NCBI GenBank assembly: GCA_018812525.1
Contig: JAHJDE010000114.1
Location: 1-33,243 of the forward strand
DNA length: 33,243 bases
Direction of reading: 5' to 3'
Source of the DNA: Gammaproteobacteria bacterium
GTDB lineage: Bacteria; Pseudomonadota; Gammaproteobacteria; Chromatiales; Chromatiaceae
Shown: piece after piece, positions 31,492-33,243 of the stretch
Layout: each line of letters opens with the position of its first letter
Numbering within the stretch: the first letter of the stretch is position 1
Notes under the pieces: generated by a model
What the model was told of the DNA's origin: nothing
Database searches by the model: none
Seen by the model: the letters and a program-made list of their open reading frames with translations, nothing else
Translations under genes and position numbers: made by a program

Positions 31492-32686
31492 TCCTGCCCC
31501 CCGGCACCGCGCCGGAGGCACGCCTGCTGCTCTTCGGGCGCGCCTTGCGCGCCTTCTGCGACGGCTATGTGGCCGTGCTGCTGCCGGCCTACCTGCTGGC
31601 CCTGGGCCTCGGCACCTGGGAGGTTGGCCTCCTGAGCACGGCCACTCTGCTGGGCTCGGCCCTGGCCACCCTGGCCGTGGGGACCTGGGGCCATGGTTTC
31701 CACCATCGCAGCCTCTTGCTCGGCGCGGCCCTGTTGATGGCGGGGACGGGCCTGGCCTTCGCCGGCCTGACCGGCTTTTGGCCGCTGTTGCTGGTGGCCT
31801 TCGCCGGCACCCTGAATCCCAGTTCGGGCGATGTGAGTGTTTTCCTGCCCCTGGAGCATGCCCGGCTGGCCGAGGCGGCCCAGGGCGACAGCCGTACCGC
31901 GCTGTTCGCCCGCTACAGCCTCACCGGCGCCCTGTTCGCGGCCTTGGGCGGGCTGGCCGCCGCCGCGCCGGACTGGATCGCCGGGATGGGTCTGGACCGC
32001 TTGACCGCCCTGCGCGGCATGTTTGCCCTCTACGGCGGGGCGGGACTCCTGGTCTGGCTGCTCTATCGCCGCATCCCCGAGCCCCCGCCGCACCTGCGCC
32101 CGGCGCCGCCGGAACCCCTGGGCGTCTCCCGTGGCATCGTCATCCGGCTGGCGGCGCTCTTTCCCTGGATGCCTTCGCAGGGGGCCTGGTGGTCAACTCG
32201 CTATTGGCCTTGTGGCTGTTCCAGCGCTTTGATCTGTCGCTCGCGGCCGCCGGCCATTTCTTCTTCTGGGCCGGGCTCTTGACCGCCTTCTCGCAACTGG
32301 CGGCGCCCTGGGTGGCGAAACGGATCGGGCTCCTGAACACCATGGTATTCACCCACATCCCGGCCAACATCTTTCTCATCCTGGCCGCGCTGGCCCCCGG
32401 TCTGCCGCTGGCCCTGGGCCTGCTGCTCCTGCGCGCCCTGCTGTCGCAGATGGACGTGCCGACCCGGTCGGCCTTCGTGATGGCGGTGGTGACCCCGCCG
32501 GAACGGGCAGCGGCGGCCAGCTTCACGGCGGTGCCTCGCAGCCTGGCCTCGGCGGCCGGTCCCACCCTGGGCGGCGCGATGTTCACCGCCGGCTGGCTGG
32601 CGGCGCCCCTGGTCTCTTGCGGGCTGATGAAGATCGCCTACGACTTGATGCTTTGGCGGGCCTTCCGTCGGCTCGGGAGCCAATAG
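31488..32686 (+). pseudogene. MFS transporter with single-base deletion
   Basis: Two overlapping frames form one major-facilitator protein. Frame one starts at ATG 31488 (overlapping the previous stop) and gives six helices and the central loop (LYRRIPEPPPHLRPAPPEPLG), then goes wrong after RLAALF. The second frame resumes as SLDAFAGGLVVNSLLALWLFQRFDLS and runs to the stop at 32686. At about 32157-32163 the plus strand reads CTCTTTCCCTGG; one extra C (CTCTTCTCCCTGG) would restore the frame. 1199 + 1 bases make 400 codons, a normal MFS size of 399 residues. Either a real inactivating deletion or an assembly error. MFS genes of this type often end chr operons; the substrate is unknown. Confidence 0.85.
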
Positions 32687-32712
32687 TCATCCCAAAAACC
32701 AGGAATTCAGGG

Positions 32713-32961
32713 TCATTCGGGGCCAGCCAGATCGGCCCGTTTGCCCAGTATCCGCCCCAGGATCGCCTTGGAGCGCGCGGCGATAGACTCCTTGCTCAGG
32801 CGGGATTCGCGGGTCAGCAGCCGTTCCATGAGGAAAGACTCCTGGTAGAGGATGTCGGCCTCGGGGGGACTGAAGGGAGAATTGATGCTGACGCGGATGA
32901 CGCGCCCCAGGTTCAGGCCCCGACCATCGTCGAGCAGGAGCAGGTGCGGGGCCAGGGCCGT
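32713..32961 (-). pseudogene. C-terminal fragment of an unknown protein, cut by a REP element
   Basis: The minus strand is open for about 83 codons ending at TGA 32715-32713, and reads APHLLLLDDGRGLNLGRVIRV, then SINSPFSPPEADILYQESFLMERLLTRESRLSKESIAARSKAI and LGKRADLAGPE. Codon use is like that of neighbouring genes and the sequence looks protein-like. I do not recognise the family. It has no start codon near the 5' end: at about 32961 the frame runs straight into the palindromic element at 32960-33046 and no continuation was found beyond it. It is therefore read as the 3' remnant of a gene interrupted or deleted by the repeat. An internal ATG start (at LMERLL) would give a very short product. 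Confidence 0.55.
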
Positions 32962-33046
32962 AGGATGTGGTGAGCGATAGCGAACCGCATCGTTTGCATG
33001 AGCTGCCTCCTCGATTGATGCGGTTCGTGCCTCACCGGCACCCTAC
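32960..33046. repeat. Palindromic repeat (GTAGGATGTGGTGAGCG family)
   Basis: The left arm starts GTAGGATGTGGTGAGCGATA (32960) and ends GAACCGCATC (to 32991); the right arm, GATGCGGTTC to CACCCTAC (33017-33046), is its imperfect inverse. A partial copy occurs at 20861, and GATGCGGTTCGCGCC after the EnvZ-like kinase stop (16516 onward) looks like a remnant of a right arm. Confidence 0.8.
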
Positions 33047-33193
33047 GGGCTTATGGTCCACTCCCCGTGCAACGCCCCAACCTCTCAAGCGATCCCAACA
33101 ACCGCACCTAATCCACTCATTCTGCGGGGCTTCTTTGTCCCAGTCCTCGACAGCTCCTTGCCAGTCAATTGTTTCAATTGACTTTATTTTCAT
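33032..33193 (-). CDS. Possible small ORF, 53 residues
   Basis: ATG 33193 opens a frame reading MKIKSIETIDWQGAVEDWDK, then EAPQNEWIRCGCWDRLRGWGV and stopping at TGA 33034-33032 inside the palindromic repeat. There is no clear ribosome site (only GGATGG seven bases upstream) and its first codons lie in an AT-rich palindrome. No family recognised. It may be the 5' remnant of a longer gene cut by the repeat. Confidence 0.3.
   Translation of the reverse strand: MKIKSIETIDWQGAVEDWDKEAPQNEWIRCGCWDRLRGWGVARGVDHKPVGCR
33163..33183 (+). terminator. AT-rich perfect hairpin followed by a T-run
   Basis: AGTCAATTG, loop TTT, CAATTGACT, then TTATTTTC on the plus strand. Looks like a weak intrinsic terminator, though it is far (about 480 bp) from the nearest plus-strand gene. 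Confidence 0.4.
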
Positions 33194-33218
33194 GCGCCAT
33201 CCAAAAAGGCGTTGACGC

Positions 33219-33236
33219 GGGGGGGGGGGGGGGGGG
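33219..33236. repeat. G18 homopolymer at the right end
   Basis: Eighteen consecutive G followed by AAAATTC and the window end. Possibly real, as a C12 run with a similar flank occurs at 23866-23877, but a homopolymer at a sequence end is also typical of a sequencing or assembly artefact. Confidence 0.6.
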
Positions 33237-33243
33237 AAAATTC

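Noticed and set aside
1-33243. tRNA, rRNA or riboswitch genes
   Set aside because: No cloverleaf-like tracts, conserved rRNA segments or known riboswitch cores were recognised by eye; a covariance search (tRNAscan-SE, Rfam) would settle it.

Overview
The window looks like about 33 kb of chromosome from an autotrophic, probably sulfur-oxidising gammaproteobacterium. The clues are a form II RubisCO (cbbM) with a divergent cbbR, an rsmJ-type rRNA methyltransferase (a gammaproteobacterial family), a c-type/b-type cytochrome cluster, and GC-rich housekeeping genes. A genus cannot be fixed from the sequence alone; a Chromatiales-like organism is my inference.

Layout, left to right. Positions 1-1029 are a mobile-element graveyard: the first 15 codons of an IS110-family transposase run off the left edge, a 181-bp MITE with a perfect 10-bp target duplication sits just upstream of it, and a DNA methyltransferase is broken by a stop at codon 4 and by loss of its C-terminal part. 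Positions 1174-6468 (minus strand) hold an AEC transporter, dxs, gpmI and a LOG-family gene. Positions 6721-9270 hold the divergent cbbR/cbbM pair with a strong terminator. Positions 9347-9592 are a nested palindromic repeat. Positions 9655-11336 (minus) hold a thioredoxin, a glyoxalase-fold gene and an EamA transporter. Positions 11384-13479 hold dapC and dapD (lysine/diaminopimelate synthesis), separated by a perfect 71-bp palindrome.

Positions 13520-16516 hold two small secreted proteins (EF-hand and Gly-rich) divergent from an OmpR/EnvZ-like two-component system. Positions 16596-20766 (minus) are a TetR-HlyD-permease-ATPase export operon interrupted by a 382-bp block of repeats; its TetR gene appears to need a CTG start. 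Positions 20767-21336 are gene-free and made of REP/BIME-like palindromes. Positions 21337-23824 hold a frameshifted autotransporter-like outer-membrane protein and an AT-richer six-helix membrane protein preceded by a C12 tract.

Positions 24044-27851 (minus) are a tight six-gene operon: cytochrome b561-like, SHP-type cytochrome (DUF1924), diheme cytochrome DHC, PepSY protein, response regulator, sensor kinase. It joins a membrane-to-periplasm electron-transfer chain to its own two-component system. rsmJ follows at 27955. Positions 28770-32686 are a chromate-resistance operon (chrB, chrA, a stand-alone ChrB C-terminal domain, an MFS gene), each gene overlapping the next by 4 bp; the MFS gene has a one-base deletion. 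The right end is a REP element that cuts off an unknown gene fragment, a doubtful small ORF and an 18-G run. No rRNA, tRNA or CRISPR array was seen. All start changes and pseudogene calls come from reading the frames by hand.
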